Shown: positions 10,620-21,783, counted from the stretch's first letter. The stretch: DNA of 44,297 bases from Rhodospirillaceae bacterium (GCA_002686255.1 NZAZ01000061.1:1-44297); one strand, 5' to 3'. Made by a program: numbers and translations. Notes: generated from the sequence alone by a model not told the origin.

Positions 10620-13424
10620 ATGGACGACACCGCCGCTTCCCCCCGTCTGATGCTTCCCGCCCAACCGGCCCTCGTCGCCGGGGTCCGCCGGGCGGCGTGG
10701 CTGACCACGGACGGCGAAATCGAATCCCCGCCCCTGGCCGAGGCCGCCAGGCGCCTGACCCCCGGTTCCGGGCCGCCGGTCCGCCCCGTCGTCTGCGACG
10801 CCAAAACGACGGCCAAGCGTTTGGGTCTTTCCCCGTTTGCCGTCTTCGATGTCCTGGAACTGTATGCCTTCACGCGGCCGGCCCGGTTCGTGCTGCCGAC
10901 GCCCCGGGGCGTCGCCCAGGCGCTCGGCCTGGCGCTGCCGGGGACCCTGGAAAGAGAGGCCGAATCGTTGCTCGCTTCCGCCGCCGCCCTGTTGGCGGAA
11001 CTGTCCGAGCGCGCCGCCGGGCCGGGGGACGCACAAGCCCTTCCCATCGCCTGGGCCATGACGACAAGCGGCTGGCCGTGGGGATCGGCGGTATTGGCGG
11101 CCCTTGGCGCCGAGGGGGCGGCAATGCCCAAGAACGCCGCCGCCGGTTTAAACATCTTTCATTTGCTCGACGAATGGCAGGACCGGGCGCCGGAACCGCC
11201 GCCCGGAACCCGGCCGGTGGAACCGGCCGAGGCGCGGGCCCGGCTGGCCGAGCTTTTGGGCGGCGGTTCCGAAAACCGGGACCAGCAGGCCCATTACGCG
11301 GCCGACGCCGCGGCCGCCTTCCAGGCCCGCGACGAGGCCGGCGAGCCCCGGCTGGTCATCGCCGAGGCCGGCACCGGGGTCGGCAAGACCCTGGGTTACA
11401 TCGCCCCGGCCAGCGTGTGGGCGGAAATGAACCAGGGTCCGGTGTGGATCAGCACCTTTACCCGCAACCTGCAACGGCAACTGGACGGCGAGCTCGACCG
11501 GCTGTTCCCCGACGCGGCGGAAAAGGCCGACCGGGTCGTCATCCGCAAGGGGCGGGAGAATTACTTCTGCCTTCTGAATTTCAACGAGGCGCTGGCCCGG
11601 GCGGCCGGAGGGGGCGGCGGCGCCAAGGCGGGTGGCGGCGCCGCCGCGGCGCTCGGCCTGATGACCCGCTGGGCCCTCAACACCCGGGACGGCGACATGG
11701 TCGGCGGCGATTTCCCGGCCTGGCTCACCGATCTGCTGGGCTACGGCCCGACCCTGGATCTGACGGACACCCGGGGCGAATGCATCTATTCGGCGTGCCG
11801 GCATTACGGCCGCTGTTTCATCGAACACACGGTGCGCCGGGCCCGGGGCGCCGATATCGTCGTCGCCAATCATGCCCTGGTGATGATCCAGGCCGCCCTG
11901 GGCGGCCTTGCCGGAGGCACCGGCGGCGAAGACGGGCTTCCGGCCCGCTATGTCTTCGACGAGGGCCATCACCTGTTCGACGCCGCCGACGGCGCGTTCG
12001 CGGCCCACCTTTCGGCCCGCGAAACGGCCGATCTTCGGCGCTGGATCCTGGGCGCCGAGGCGGGAAGCCGGTCCCGGTCCCGTGGGCTCAGGGAGCGGAT
12101 CGGCGACCTCATCGACGGCGACGCCAAGGCCATGGACGCGCTCGCCAAAGCGATCAAGGCGGCCCATGCGCTGCCCGGCACCGGCTGGGGCAATCGGCTC
12201 GCCGACGGCGCGCCCCAAGGTCTCGCCGAGGCCTTCTTCGCTTTCGTCCGCAGCCAGGTCTATGCCCGCGACCCGGACGGGCGGTCCCCCTACAGCCTGG
12301 AAACGGAAACCACGCCCCCGGTGGACGGGCTTTTGGAGGCGGCGGCGGCGCTCGATCAGGCCCTGGCGCGGCTGATCACGCCCTTGAGCCGCCTGATCGG
12401 ATCGCTGGCGGCGCTTCTCGACGCCGAGGCGCAGGACCTGGACAGCCAGACCCGCGCCCGCATCGAGGCGGTGTGCCGGGGCCTCGACCGCCGCGGCCGC
12501 CAGCAGGCCCAGGCCTGGCGTCAGATGCTGCGGGCGTTGAGAGAGGAAACGCCGGAGGAATTCGTCGACTGGTTCGGGGTCGACAGGATCGACGGCCGCG
12601 ACATAGACATCGGCCTGCACCGTCACTGGATCGACCCGACGCGGCCGTTCGCCGAAGTCGTCCTCGCCCCGGCGCACGGGGTGTTGGTGACCTCGGCGAC
12701 GCTCCGCGACGGCACCGGCGACGCCGAGACCGATTGGCGGGCCGCCGAGAGGCGCACCGGGGCGCATCACCTTGCCACCCCGCCGGAGCTGACGGACCGG
12801 CCGTCACCCTTCGACTACCCCGCCTTGACCCGGGTGCTGATCATCGGCGACGTCAACCGCGACGACCCGGACCAGGTGGCGGCCGCCTATCGCGAGCTGT
12901 TCCTGGCCGCCGGCGGCGGCGGGCTGGGCCTGTTTACCGCCATCTCGCGCCTTCGCGCCGTCCATGAACGCATCCAAGGGCCGCTCGACGAGGCCGGGTT
13001 GACGCTTTTGGCCCAACATGTCGATGTCCTGGATACCGGCACCCTGGTCGACATCTTCCGGGCCGAGGAGAATTCCTGCCTGCTGGGCACCGACGCGGTC
13101 CGCGACGGCGTCGACGTGCCGGGCCGGTCCCTGCGCCTGATCGTCTTCGACCGGGTGCCCTGGCCCCGGCCCGATATCCTGCACCGGGAGAGAAAAAAAC
13201 ATTTCGGCGGCCGCCAATACGACGAGATGCTGACAAGGCTCCGCCTCAAGCAGGCTTTCGGACGGCTGGTCCGCCGCGCCGACGATCACGGGGTTTTCGT
13301 GATGCTGGACCGGGCGCTGCCGAGCCGGCTTCTCGGCGCCTTTCCCGAACGCGTACCGGTCAGGCGGCTGGGCCTGAAGGAAGCCATCGCCGGCACCCGG
13401 GCCTTTCTCGGGCCAATGGATTAA
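10620..13424 (+). CDS. DinG/Rad3-type Fe-S ATP-dependent DNA helicase
   Basis: A 934-residue superfamily 2 helicase of the DinG/YoaA type, which unwinds DNA 5' to 3' during repair or at R-loops. Motif I is AEAGTGVGKT (Lys256), and the DEAH-type box is DEGH (447-450). Four cysteines at 317, 388, 393 and 399 (C-X70-C-X4-C-X5-C) lie between them, where the Fe-S cluster of this family sits. ANHALVMIQ and the C-terminal motifs LVTSATLRDGTG, DGVDVPGRSLRLIVFDRVPW and QAFGRLVRR confirm the family. The N-terminal 230 residues are specific to a subgroup. The ATG at 10620 follows a -10 box directly; a TTG eight codons earlier overlaps the promoter. Confidence 0.92.
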   Translation: MDDTAASPRLMLPAQPALVAGVRRAAWLTTDGEIESPPLAEAARRLTPGSGPPVRPVVCDAKTTAKRLGLSPFAVFDVLELYAFTRPARFVLPTPRGVAQALGLALPGTLEREAESLLASAAALLAELSERAAGPGDAQALPIAWAMTTSGWPWGSAVLAALGAEGAAMPKNAAAGLNIFHLLDEWQDRAPEPPPGTRPVEPAEARARLAELLGGGSENRDQQAHYAADAAAAFQARDEAGEPRLVIAEAGTGVGKTLGYIAPASVWAEMNQGPVWISTFTRNLQRQLDGELDRLFPDAAEKADRVVIRKGRENYFCLLNFNEALARAAGGGGGAKAGGGAAAALGLMTRWALNTRDGDMVGGDFPAWLTDLLGYGPTLDLTDTRGECIYSACRHYGRCFIEHTVRRARGADIVVANHALVMIQAALGGLAGGTGGEDGLPARYVFDEGHHLFDAADGAFAAHLSARETADLRRWILGAEAGSRSRSRGLRERIGDLIDGDAKAMDALAKAIKAAHALPGTGWGNRLADGAPQGLAEAFFAFVRSQVYARDPDGRSPYSLETETTPPVDGLLEAAAALDQALARLITPLSRLIGSLAALLDAEAQDLDSQTRARIEAVCRGLDRRGRQQAQAWRQMLRALREETPEEFVDWFGVDRIDGRDIDIGLHRHWIDPTRPFAEVVLAPAHGVLVTSATLRDGTGDAETDWRAAERRTGAHHLATPPELTDRPSPFDYPALTRVLIIGDVNRDDPDQVAAAYRELFLAAGGGGLGLFTAISRLRAVHERIQGPLDEAGLTLLAQHVDVLDTGTLVDIFRAEENSCLLGTDAVRDGVDVPGRSLRLIVFDRVPWPRPDILHRERKKHFGGRQYDEMLTRLRLKQAFGRLVRRADDHGVFVMLDRALPSRLLGAFPERVPVRRLGLKEAIAGTRAFLGPMD

Positions 13425-13463
13425 AGTCTTTTTCAGGCAAGCCAGGACCTAAGGAACGAAACC

Positions 13464-14345
13464 ATGACCTCACTCAACGGACAGACGATCGGCTTCATCG
13501 GCCTCGGCCTGATGGGCAAGCCGATGGCCCGGAACCTGAAGGCGGCGGGGGCGGAGATGATCGTCCACAACCGCTCCCAGGGCGTCATCGAGGAGCTTTC
13601 GGGCGAAGGCATGACCCCGGCCAAGACCCCCGCCGACGCCGCCGGCGCGGCGGAGACGGTCATCCTCATGCTGTCCGACACGGCGGCGGTGGAAAAGGTG
13701 CTGCTCGGTCCCGACGGCGTGGTCAGCGGGCTCAGGCCCGGTGGATTGGTCATCGACATGGGCACGTCGAAGGTCATCGCCACCCGCGCATTCGCCAGGG
13801 ACGTCGAGGCGGCCGGCGGCGATTACATCGACGCCCCGGTTTCCGGCGGCACCATCGGCGCCGAGGGCGGCACGCTGACGATCATGGCCGGCGGGTCCGG
13901 CGCCGCCATGGAAAGGGCCGCGCCGGTGTTCGACGTTCTCGGCCAATCGACCACCCACGTCGGCGCCACCGGCGCCGGACAGGTGGCCAAGGCCGCCAAT
14001 CAGGTCATCGTCGGCCTCAACATCGGCGCCGTCGCCGAGGCGCTGACGCTGGCCAAGAAAGCCGGCGCCGACCCGGCCCGGGTGCGTGACGCCCTGGCCG
14101 GGGGGGTCGCCGATTCGCGCATCCTGGAGGTCCACGGCAAACGCATGATCGACGGCGCGTTCGAGCCCGGCGGCAAATGCGTCACCCAGCGCAAGGACCT
14201 GTTTCAGGCGCTGGAGCTGGCCGGGGAACTGGGGTTCGAGATGCCGGCGACGGCGCTCAACATGGCCCTTTACGACAAGCTCATCGAGGCCGGCCTGGGC
14301 GAGCTGGACCATTCGGCGCTGATCAAGGCCATCGATCCGGATTAG
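13464..14345 (+). CDS. 3-hydroxyisobutyrate dehydrogenase-family reductase
   Basis: A 293-residue NAD(P)-dependent beta-hydroxyacid dehydrogenase. The N-terminal Rossmann motif is GFIGLGLMGKPMARNLKAAG (residues 10-29), the substrate loop is DAPVSGGTIGAEGGTLTIM and the catalytic lysine is Lys176 in GAGQVAKAANQ. The closest named relatives are tartronate-semialdehyde reductase (GarR/GlxR) and 3-hydroxyisobutyrate dehydrogenase; the sequence alone does not settle the substrate. The stop codon overlaps the stop of the opposite-strand membrane-protein gene by four bases, so the two genes converge with no room for a terminator. Confidence 0.92.
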   Translation: MTSLNGQTIGFIGLGLMGKPMARNLKAAGAEMIVHNRSQGVIEELSGEGMTPAKTPADAAGAAETVILMLSDTAAVEKVLLGPDGVVSGLRPGGLVIDMGTSKVIATRAFARDVEAAGGDYIDAPVSGGTIGAEGGTLTIMAGGSGAAMERAAPVFDVLGQSTTHVGATGAGQVAKAANQVIVGLNIGAVAEALTLAKKAGADPARVRDALAGGVADSRILEVHGKRMIDGAFEPGGKCVTQRKDLFQALELAGELGFEMPATALNMALYDKLIEAGLGELDHSALIKAIDPD

Positions 14346-16180
14346 GGGCGTTTCCAGGTCTGTTCGACCTGCCAGCCGCCTTTGCCGTCGGCCCGCAACA
14401 AATATGAGACTCGGTCCGGCAAATCCCTGCCCAGGGTTTGATGCGCTTCCGGCGTCGAGGAATGCATCAGGATGTGCGTGAGTTTTCGGTTTTCAAAGAT
14501 CGACCGGAACCGTTCCAGGGTCCGCGGGTGAAAAACACCGGAGTATCCGCGGTAGATGCCATGACCGCCGAGTTCAAACCGGGTAATGACCCCCGATTCC
14601 CCGCTCCCTTTGGGGTCGAGGACAAACAGCCTGTCGCCGGATTTCAGCAGGCCCGCCACCTCGGCGCCGACGGCCCTGAAAAAGGGGACGGGGGGGTGTC
14701 TGTCGAACCGCAGTTTGTTGGCGAAGACCAGGGGCGCGATTAAAATTAAAACCACCGGCAGCCAATGAATCCGCGCCGTCCTCAGCCCGAGCGGCGCCCG
14801 CGCCTTCCACAACAGACCCAGCCCATAAGCCGCGAAGGCCACCCCCAAAAGCCCCAGATGCATGTTGTAACGCCACATGGATGCCGCGCGCAGCGCGCTC
14901 TTTTCGCCGAAGGCGGTGACGTAAGCGAACAGCAGAAAGGCGTTGTAACCGAGGAAGACGGCGCCGACGATGATCGCCAGACGGTCAAAGGGGCCTTGAA
15001 ACCGGACCATGCCGCGGACGGCGGCGACCACGGCCACGGTCATCAAGGCCAAATAGGCGCCTTTCTTGGACAGCACCACCAACATTTGCCAGACAATCCG
15101 CGGTATCAACCCGACCTGCCATTGATCGAACGGCCTGACCGACAGTTCCGATTGGGTCAACTCGGTCATCACGTAGTAACGCCAGACGACGTAAATGACG
15201 ATGCCGGGGATGATCATCGCCGGCACCGTTTTGGCGAGGTCCCTGAACCGGATGTCCGGGTCGCGCAACCCGGCCAGCAGAATGGCCCCGATCACCAGGG
15301 CGAAAAGAACGACTGTCGCCTGCTTGAGGTTGACCAGGACCAGCATCACCAGCCCGATCTGGAAGGCCAGCCGGAAGGCCTGGTGCCGGTCGCCCCGCCC
15401 GAGCGCGTCGAGCATGAACCAGCCGAGAACGCCCCCGAATCCGATGGTGACGGCGGTGGCGGTGTCCGCGTAGGACGTCAGCGCGACCTTCTGGGCAAAG
15501 GTCGGATTGAGAAGCGTCGCCGCGAGTCCGCCCAGGGCCAGCAGTCCCCACCCCGGCGGGGCCGTTTGGGTTTTTTCGTCCACGCCCTCGCGAACCAGTC
15601 TTATGGCCGCCAGACCGAACGTCAGCAGCAGGAAAACATTGACCAGCGCGCCGGCGTTTTCGACCAGACGCCCGGCCAGCCGGCTGGCCAGGTACGTAAT
15701 CAGGTGCCAGCCATAGGGATAGGCGGCAAGCGACCCTCCCAGATGCTTGTTGGAATTGTCGGGGAAAACATCGATGTCGAGGAGCAGCCGGGGGCTAATC
15801 AGCCAGTCGGAAAATTCATCCCACTGCGAGCCGACCATGGCCGACACCAGCAACAAAAGCGGCAGGGCGAGAACGGCGATTTTGAGGGAACCCGGGGGAA
15901 GAATCCGGTCCCCGCGGGGGATCAGGACGGCGCAGGAAAAAAGGGCCAGGAGCCCCAGCCCCGCCGCCAGGGGCGTGAAGGGAACGGGGGTAAAGACGCC
16001 GATGACGGTGAACACCAGGCTGACCAGGGCCCAACCGTAGAGCGGCGTGGCCTCCTGGAAACGGTCGCGGCCGGCCACCAGGGCGCCGAGCGCCGACAGC
16101 GACAGCCACACCGCGGCGACGGTAAGGAAAGAAACGACCTGGCCCGGGTGTTCAAAGAAGTTGCCGAGATAACCATCCAT
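14342..16180 (-). CDS. Large polytopic membrane protein, possible GT-C glycosyltransferase
   Basis: A 612-residue protein with at least ten hydrophobic segments from residue 15 to about 480, then a soluble C-terminal part of about 120 residues. A conserved-looking acidic loop after the fourth segment (GSQWDEFSDWLISPR, then HLGGSLAAYPYGWH) sits where GT-C glycosyltransferases keep their catalytic acids, and the C-terminal domain resembles the periplasmic part of such enzymes. No family can be named firmly. It lies beside the sugar amidotransferase and the flippase, which suggests a role in surface glycan assembly. The start at 16180 is the first ATG after a short gap. Confidence 0.65.
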   Translation of the reverse strand: MDGYLGNFFEHPGQVVSFLTVAAVWLSLSALGALVAGRDRFQEATPLYGWALVSLVFTVIGVFTPVPFTPLAAGLGLLALFSCAVLIPRGDRILPPGSLKIAVLALPLLLLVSAMVGSQWDEFSDWLISPRLLLDIDVFPDNSNKHLGGSLAAYPYGWHLITYLASRLAGRLVENAGALVNVFLLLTFGLAAIRLVREGVDEKTQTAPPGWGLLALGGLAATLLNPTFAQKVALTSYADTATAVTIGFGGVLGWFMLDALGRGDRHQAFRLAFQIGLVMLVLVNLKQATVVLFALVIGAILLAGLRDPDIRFRDLAKTVPAMIIPGIVIYVVWRYYVMTELTQSELSVRPFDQWQVGLIPRIVWQMLVVLSKKGAYLALMTVAVVAAVRGMVRFQGPFDRLAIIVGAVFLGYNAFLLFAYVTAFGEKSALRAASMWRYNMHLGLLGVAFAAYGLGLLWKARAPLGLRTARIHWLPVVLILIAPLVFANKLRFDRHPPVPFFRAVGAEVAGLLKSGDRLFVLDPKGSGESGVITRFELGGHGIYRGYSGVFHPRTLERFRSIFENRKLTHILMHSSTPEAHQTLGRDLPDRVSYLLRADGKGGWQVEQTWKRP

Positions 16181-16327
16181 GGCGTTTCAGGTTATTCCTT
16201 GGGAATTTTTAGAAAAGCCTTCATGAGGGAATAAATTAGTTTTTTTCCCCGGCTTTTCCAACACCGCGGCGAAAACCGTGACAAGAGAGGCTTGGCCAAT
16301 GACGGGAAACGATTTAAGAGACACTCC

Positions 16328-18298
16328 ATGTGTGGGATTTTCGGCTTTATTGCAAGCAAGGGATCGCGTTTAAACGGGGCCGTCTTCGGCGACACGGTTT
16401 CACGCCTGTTCAAACTCTCGGAGCCGAGGGGGCGCGAGGCTACGGGACTGGTCATCGCCGTGAACGGAACGGCCCAGGTTTTCAAGCGCGGCAGCGCTCC
16501 TTCGGCGATGTTGAATTCCCCGGCCTATAAATCCTTCATGAACGAAAACCTGTCGGCCTTGAAAGTGGATGCCGATGGCCGCCTTGAAGAGCCCGCCGCC
16601 GTCATCGGGCATTGCCGGTTGGTGACCTCCGGCACGGAAACCATTGCCGGCAACAATCAGCCGATCATCGCCGCCCACAGCGTCGGCGTTCACAACGGCA
16701 TCGTCACCAATGACGATGCGCTCTGGCGGCTGCACCCCGAGATCACCCGTGAACTGGATTCGGATTCGGAGGTCATTTTCCGCCTCATCGACCGGCATTG
16801 CGCGGACAAACCGGATATTCCCGCCGCCGTCGCCCGTGTCTTCGACGAAATCACGGGGGCGGCCTCCATCGCCTTTTTCCGCGACGACGCCGACACCATG
16901 ACCCTGGCGACCAACACCGGCTCGCTCTACCACGCCACCCTGAAAGACATCGGGGTCTTTGTTTTTTCGTCCGAGCGTTTCATCCTCGACACCTTCCTCG
17001 GCTCGGGCCCCTTCAAATCGGCGGCCAACGGAACCGGCGCTCGGCAATTGCCGCCCGGTTGCGGCTGCGTGGCGGGTTTCGAGGACGCCAGGCCGCGGAT
17101 TTTCCGGTTTGACGGCGGCGCCAAAACGGACGGCGCCCCGTCGGCCGGCGCCGCCGCCGAAGGGGGCGGCCCGGGAAAGCACCTCCGGGTCATCAAGGAC
17201 CGAACCGGCCCGCTGTCGGAGATTCGCCGCTGCACCAAGTGCATTCTGCCCGAGACCTATCCGTTCATCGAGTTCGACAGCGAAGGCGTCTGCAATTTTT
17301 GCCGCGATCACAAACCGCAGGAATTGCTGGGCCGGGAAGCCCTTGAGGAGATTCTCAGCCTTCACCGGAGCCAGGACGGCAGCCCCGATTGCATCGTCGG
17401 TTTCTCGGGCGGGCGCGACAGCTCCTACGGGCTTCATTTCATCAAGACCGAACTGAAGATGAACCCGATCGCGCTGACCTACGACTGGGGGATGGTGACG
17501 GACATCGCGCGCCGCAACCAGTCCAGGATGTGCGGCAAGCTGGGCATCGAGCACGTGCTTCGGGCCGCCGATATCCCGGCCAAGCGGCGTTACATCAGGA
17601 AGAACATCTTTGCCTGGCTGAAGCGGCCGAAGCTGGGCATGATTCCGCTGTTCATGGCCGGCGACAAGTTCTTCTACCACTACTGCCGGCAGCTCAGGAA
17701 AGAGACGGGCATCCCGTTGGTGATTTTCTGCGCCGGCAACCCGATGGAAAGGACGGATTTCAAGGGCGGCTTTGCCGGGGTGCGTGAAAGCCACCACGGG
17801 CAAAGGCTGTTCGCCATGTCGCTGGCCAACAAGGCCGGGCTGTTTTCGTGGTACGCGTGGCAATACCTGATGAACCCCAGGTATTTCAACGAATCCTTTT
17901 TCGACACCCTGTGGTCCTTTTTCACCAGCTTCGTTGAAAAGGAAGACTTCGTTTACCTGTACCACTACATCAAATGGGACGAAGAACTGATCAACCGGAC
18001 CCTGCAACACGATTACGATTGGGAAACGGTGGACGGCCGCACGACCACATGGCGGATCGGCGACGGTTATACGGCGTTCATCAACTACATCTACTATAAG
18101 GTCGCCGGGTTTTCCGAATTCGACACGTTTCGAAGCTATCAGGTGCGCGAGGGCCTTATCACCCGGGACCAGGCCCTGGCCATGTCGGCGGAAGACAACC
18201 GGCCGCATTTGGAAGAACTGGAAGATTTCGCCAAACACACGGGGTTCAATCTGGAAGAGGTCCTGACCAAGATCAATGCCATCGAGAAACTTTACTGA
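16328..18298 (+). CDS. Fused class II glutaminase and N-acetyl-sugar amidotransferase (WbpG/PseA-like)
   Basis: A 656-residue fusion. Residues 1-270 are a class II glutamine amidotransferase: MCGIFGFIAS with nucleophile Cys2, GHCRLVTSG and HNGIVTNDD. Residues about 295-656 are a WbpG/PseA-type N-acetyl-sugar amidotransferase with a four-Cys zinc-like motif (Cys302, 305, 322, 325) and a PP-loop SGGRDSS (360-366), plus CAGNPMERTDFKGGF. WbpG-type enzymes convert an acetamido sugar to an acetamidino sugar and normally obtain ammonia from separate HisH/HisF-like partners; here the ammonia source is fused. The ATG at 16328 is required to expose Cys2; an in-frame ATG at 16292 would not. The flippase gene follows after 15 nt. 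Confidence 0.85.
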   Translation: MCGIFGFIASKGSRLNGAVFGDTVSRLFKLSEPRGREATGLVIAVNGTAQVFKRGSAPSAMLNSPAYKSFMNENLSALKVDADGRLEEPAAVIGHCRLVTSGTETIAGNNQPIIAAHSVGVHNGIVTNDDALWRLHPEITRELDSDSEVIFRLIDRHCADKPDIPAAVARVFDEITGAASIAFFRDDADTMTLATNTGSLYHATLKDIGVFVFSSERFILDTFLGSGPFKSAANGTGARQLPPGCGCVAGFEDARPRIFRFDGGAKTDGAPSAGAAAEGGGPGKHLRVIKDRTGPLSEIRRCTKCILPETYPFIEFDSEGVCNFCRDHKPQELLGREALEEILSLHRSQDGSPDCIVGFSGGRDSSYGLHFIKTELKMNPIALTYDWGMVTDIARRNQSRMCGKLGIEHVLRAADIPAKRRYIRKNIFAWLKRPKLGMIPLFMAGDKFFYHYCRQLRKETGIPLVIFCAGNPMERTDFKGGFAGVRESHHGQRLFAMSLANKAGLFSWYAWQYLMNPRYFNESFFDTLWSFFTSFVEKEDFVYLYHYIKWDEELINRTLQHDYDWETVDGRTTTWRIGDGYTAFINYIYYKVAGFSEFDTFRSYQVREGLITRDQALAMSAEDNRPHLEELEDFAKHTGFNLEEVLTKINAIEKLY

Positions 18299-18313
18299 TT
18301 AACCATTTTACGC

Positions 18314-19633
18314 ATGCCCGACTTCAAATCACGGTTCGACGGAAAGTTCCTGACCGACACCGCCTGGAACTACGCCGCCTTCGCCGTCATGGCGTTAACG
18401 GGCGTGATCCTGAATTTTTTTATCGCCGCCCGTCTCGGAATCGAGGTTCTCGGCGTTTTCAATCAGATTTACGCGGTCTACGTCATCACCGCGCAGTTCG
18501 CGGTTTTCGGCGTTCATGATTCGGCACAGAAACATAACGCCGAGTTCCTGGACAACATCGAGCAACGCGACGCGGTATCCGCCGGCGCGATCTGGATATC
18601 GGCCGTCTTCGGTTCCGTGACGGCGCTTGGCGTGTTCCTCCTAAGCGGCCCCATCGGGCAGCTTGCCGAGAGCCCGGCGGTCGGCCAGGGGGTCGCGCTG
18701 GCGGCGCCGGGGTTGCTGTTTTTCGCCGTCAACAAGGTGCTGATGGGAATCCTCAACGGCCGGCGGCGAATGAAGGAGTTCGCGATCGCCCAGTCGTTCC
18801 GGGTTATCGTCATTCTTGTCAGTTGCCTTGCCGTGGCGGCGTTGGGTTTTCCCGGCTACGTTCTCGGGGTCAGTTTCACCATCGCCGAGGTCCTGCTTTT
18901 CCCCGGCCTCCTGGTGACGCTCCGGCCTCCGGTGACGGGCTTTACCGGCACGCGCCCTGTTCTCCACTGGATCGAAAAGCACATCCGCTTCGGGGCCAAG
19001 GCGTTGACCAACGGCTTCCTCGCCGAATCCTATATCCGGGTCGATATCATCATGCTCGGCATTTTCGTCAGCGACCACGCCGTCGGGATTTACAGCTTTG
19101 CCGCCCTGTTCATCGAAGGCCTGTACCAGATTCCCGTGGTCGTCCGGACCATCGCCAACCCGGTTCTCGTGCGGCTGCTTATCGCCGACGACAAGTTCGA
19201 GGTTTCCCGTTTCTCGCGCAAGGTCGCCCTTTTGAGCCTCGCCGTCTTTGCCGCCGCCGCCGGTTTGGTGCTTGTTTTCTTCCCCGCCCTCGGCCCGTTC
19301 TTTCCCAACCAATTGGTTCCCCAAAGCTATCCGTTGTTGATGATTCTTAGCGCCGGCTTGGTGGTCTATTCGGTGATCATTCCGCTCGACCACATCCTTT
19401 TGCAGGCCGGTCAGCCCGGCCGCCAAAGCATATTGACGACCTTCAACGTGTTCGCCAATGCGGCCTTGAACCTGGCGTTGATTCCCACTTTCGGCATCTT
19501 TGGCGCCGCCGTGGCGACGGCGATTTCGTTCTGCCTGTCCAGCCTGACGGTCAATGCCGCGGCCTGGAGGTGGCTTGGCTTCCGCGGCGGCATTGTTTTT
19601 TCGGGCACCCGGTTCGAGCCCCAGGGAAGATAA
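18314..19633 (+). CDS. Wzx-like polysaccharide flippase (MOP superfamily)
   Basis: A 439-residue membrane protein with about twelve hydrophobic segments, of the oligosaccharide/polysaccharide flippase group. Such proteins move undecaprenyl-linked glycan units across the inner membrane. Supporting features are the N-terminal WNYAAFAVMALTGVILNFF and AARLGIEVLGVFNQIYAVY, a central loop, and a second half starting RFGAKALTNGFLAESYIRVD, a typical flippase C-terminal repeat. The gene starts 15 nt after the amidotransferase stop, so the two form an operon that probably exports a glycan carrying the modified sugar. The ATG at 18314 lacks a strong ribosome site, consistent with coupling. Confidence 0.85.
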   Translation: MPDFKSRFDGKFLTDTAWNYAAFAVMALTGVILNFFIAARLGIEVLGVFNQIYAVYVITAQFAVFGVHDSAQKHNAEFLDNIEQRDAVSAGAIWISAVFGSVTALGVFLLSGPIGQLAESPAVGQGVALAAPGLLFFAVNKVLMGILNGRRRMKEFAIAQSFRVIVILVSCLAVAALGFPGYVLGVSFTIAEVLLFPGLLVTLRPPVTGFTGTRPVLHWIEKHIRFGAKALTNGFLAESYIRVDIIMLGIFVSDHAVGIYSFAALFIEGLYQIPVVVRTIANPVLVRLLIADDKFEVSRFSRKVALLSLAVFAAAAGLVLVFFPALGPFFPNQLVPQSYPLLMILSAGLVVYSVIIPLDHILLQAGQPGRQSILTTFNVFANAALNLALIPTFGIFGAAVATAISFCLSSLTVNAAAWRWLGFRGGIVFSGTRFEPQGR

Positions 19634-19651
19634 AGGGCGGTTGAGCGGCGC

Positions 19652-19697
19652 AAAAAAAGGGCCGCGCCCCCATACGTAAAGCAGGGGCACGGCCCTT
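19652..19697 (-). terminator. Rho-independent terminator of groESL
   Basis: Read on the minus strand, AAGGGCCGTGCCCC (19684-19697) pairs with GGGGCGCGGCCCTT (19657-19670) around a 13-nt loop, with one G-U pair. The transcript then runs into seven T (19652-19658). It lies about 30 nt after the groEL stop and between groEL and the convergent flippase gene. Confidence 0.92.
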
Positions 19698-19726
19698 GTT
19701 CGATAAGCCTGGATTCGGGCCCGGGT

Positions 19727-21382
<1,656 letters not shown>

Positions 21383-21676
21383 CTATTTCTTCGTGATAAT
21401 GCCCATGATGTCGGACTCTTTCATGATGATCAGTTCCTTGCCGTCGATCGTGACCTCGGTGCCCGACCATTTGCCGAACAACACCTTGTCGCCAGCCTTG
21501 ACATCCAACGGCGTGATCTTGCCGTCCTCGCCGCGGGCCCCGGAACCAACGGCGATGACCTTGCCCTCCATCGGTTTTTCCTGCGCGGTATCGGGGATGA
21601 TGATCCCGCCCGCGGTTTTTTCATCCTGCTCAACACGCTCAACCAGAACACGGTCATGCAGTGGCTTTAATTTCAT
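21383..21676 (-). CDS. groS: Co-chaperonin GroES
   Basis: A 97-residue GroES, the lid of the chaperonin chamber. It opens [20 protein letters not shown], holds the mobile loop [13 protein letters not shown], and ends [20 protein letters not shown] followed by a short tail. GGAGA lies about 8 nt before the start. It is the first gene of the groESL operon, and a heat-shock-type promoter and CIRCE-like element lie upstream. Confidence 0.98.
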   Translation of the reverse strand: MKLKPLHDRVLVERVEQDEKTAGGIIIPDTAQEKPMEGKVIAVGSGARGEDGKITPLDVKAGDKVLFGKWSGTEVTIDGKELIIMKESDIMGIITKK

Positions 21677-21725
21677 CGTTCAATCTCCATGAACTCATTT
21701 AGTTTCAATTGGTTATAAGGAATTA

Positions 21726-21752
21726 TTAGCAGTCGCCCCTTATGAGTGCCAT
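21726..21752 (-). promoter_or_regulatory. Degenerate CIRCE operator (HrcA site)
   Basis: On the plus strand TTAGCAGTC (21726-21734), 9 nt, GAGTGCCAT (21744-21752). The consensus CIRCE is TTAGCACTC-N9-GAGTGCTAA, so the arms match 8 of 9 and 7 of 9 with exact spacing. It lies about 50-75 nt upstream of groES and just downstream of the promoter. HrcA repression of groESL is inferred. Confidence 0.75.
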
Positions 21753-21756
21753 CGAT

Positions 21757-21783
21757 GTATGAGGGAATGCCCCGGATGTCAAG
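21757..21783 (-). promoter_or_regulatory. groESL promoter, heat-shock sigma-32-like
   Basis: On the minus strand CTTGACA (21777-21783) is followed at heat-shock spacing by CCTCATAC (21757-21764), similar to the RpoH pattern CTTGAA and CCCCATNT. TTGACA also makes a consensus -35 for the housekeeping sigma factor, with a weak TACATC at 17 nt. The CIRCE-like element begins 4 nt downstream. Confidence 0.6.

Noticed and set aside
10550..12967. An 805-codon open frame overlapping the DinG-like gene in another frame
   Set aside because: It is rich in Arg, Gly and Pro with no domain, as expected of a shifted reading of GC-rich coding DNA; the frame chosen shows all helicase motifs.
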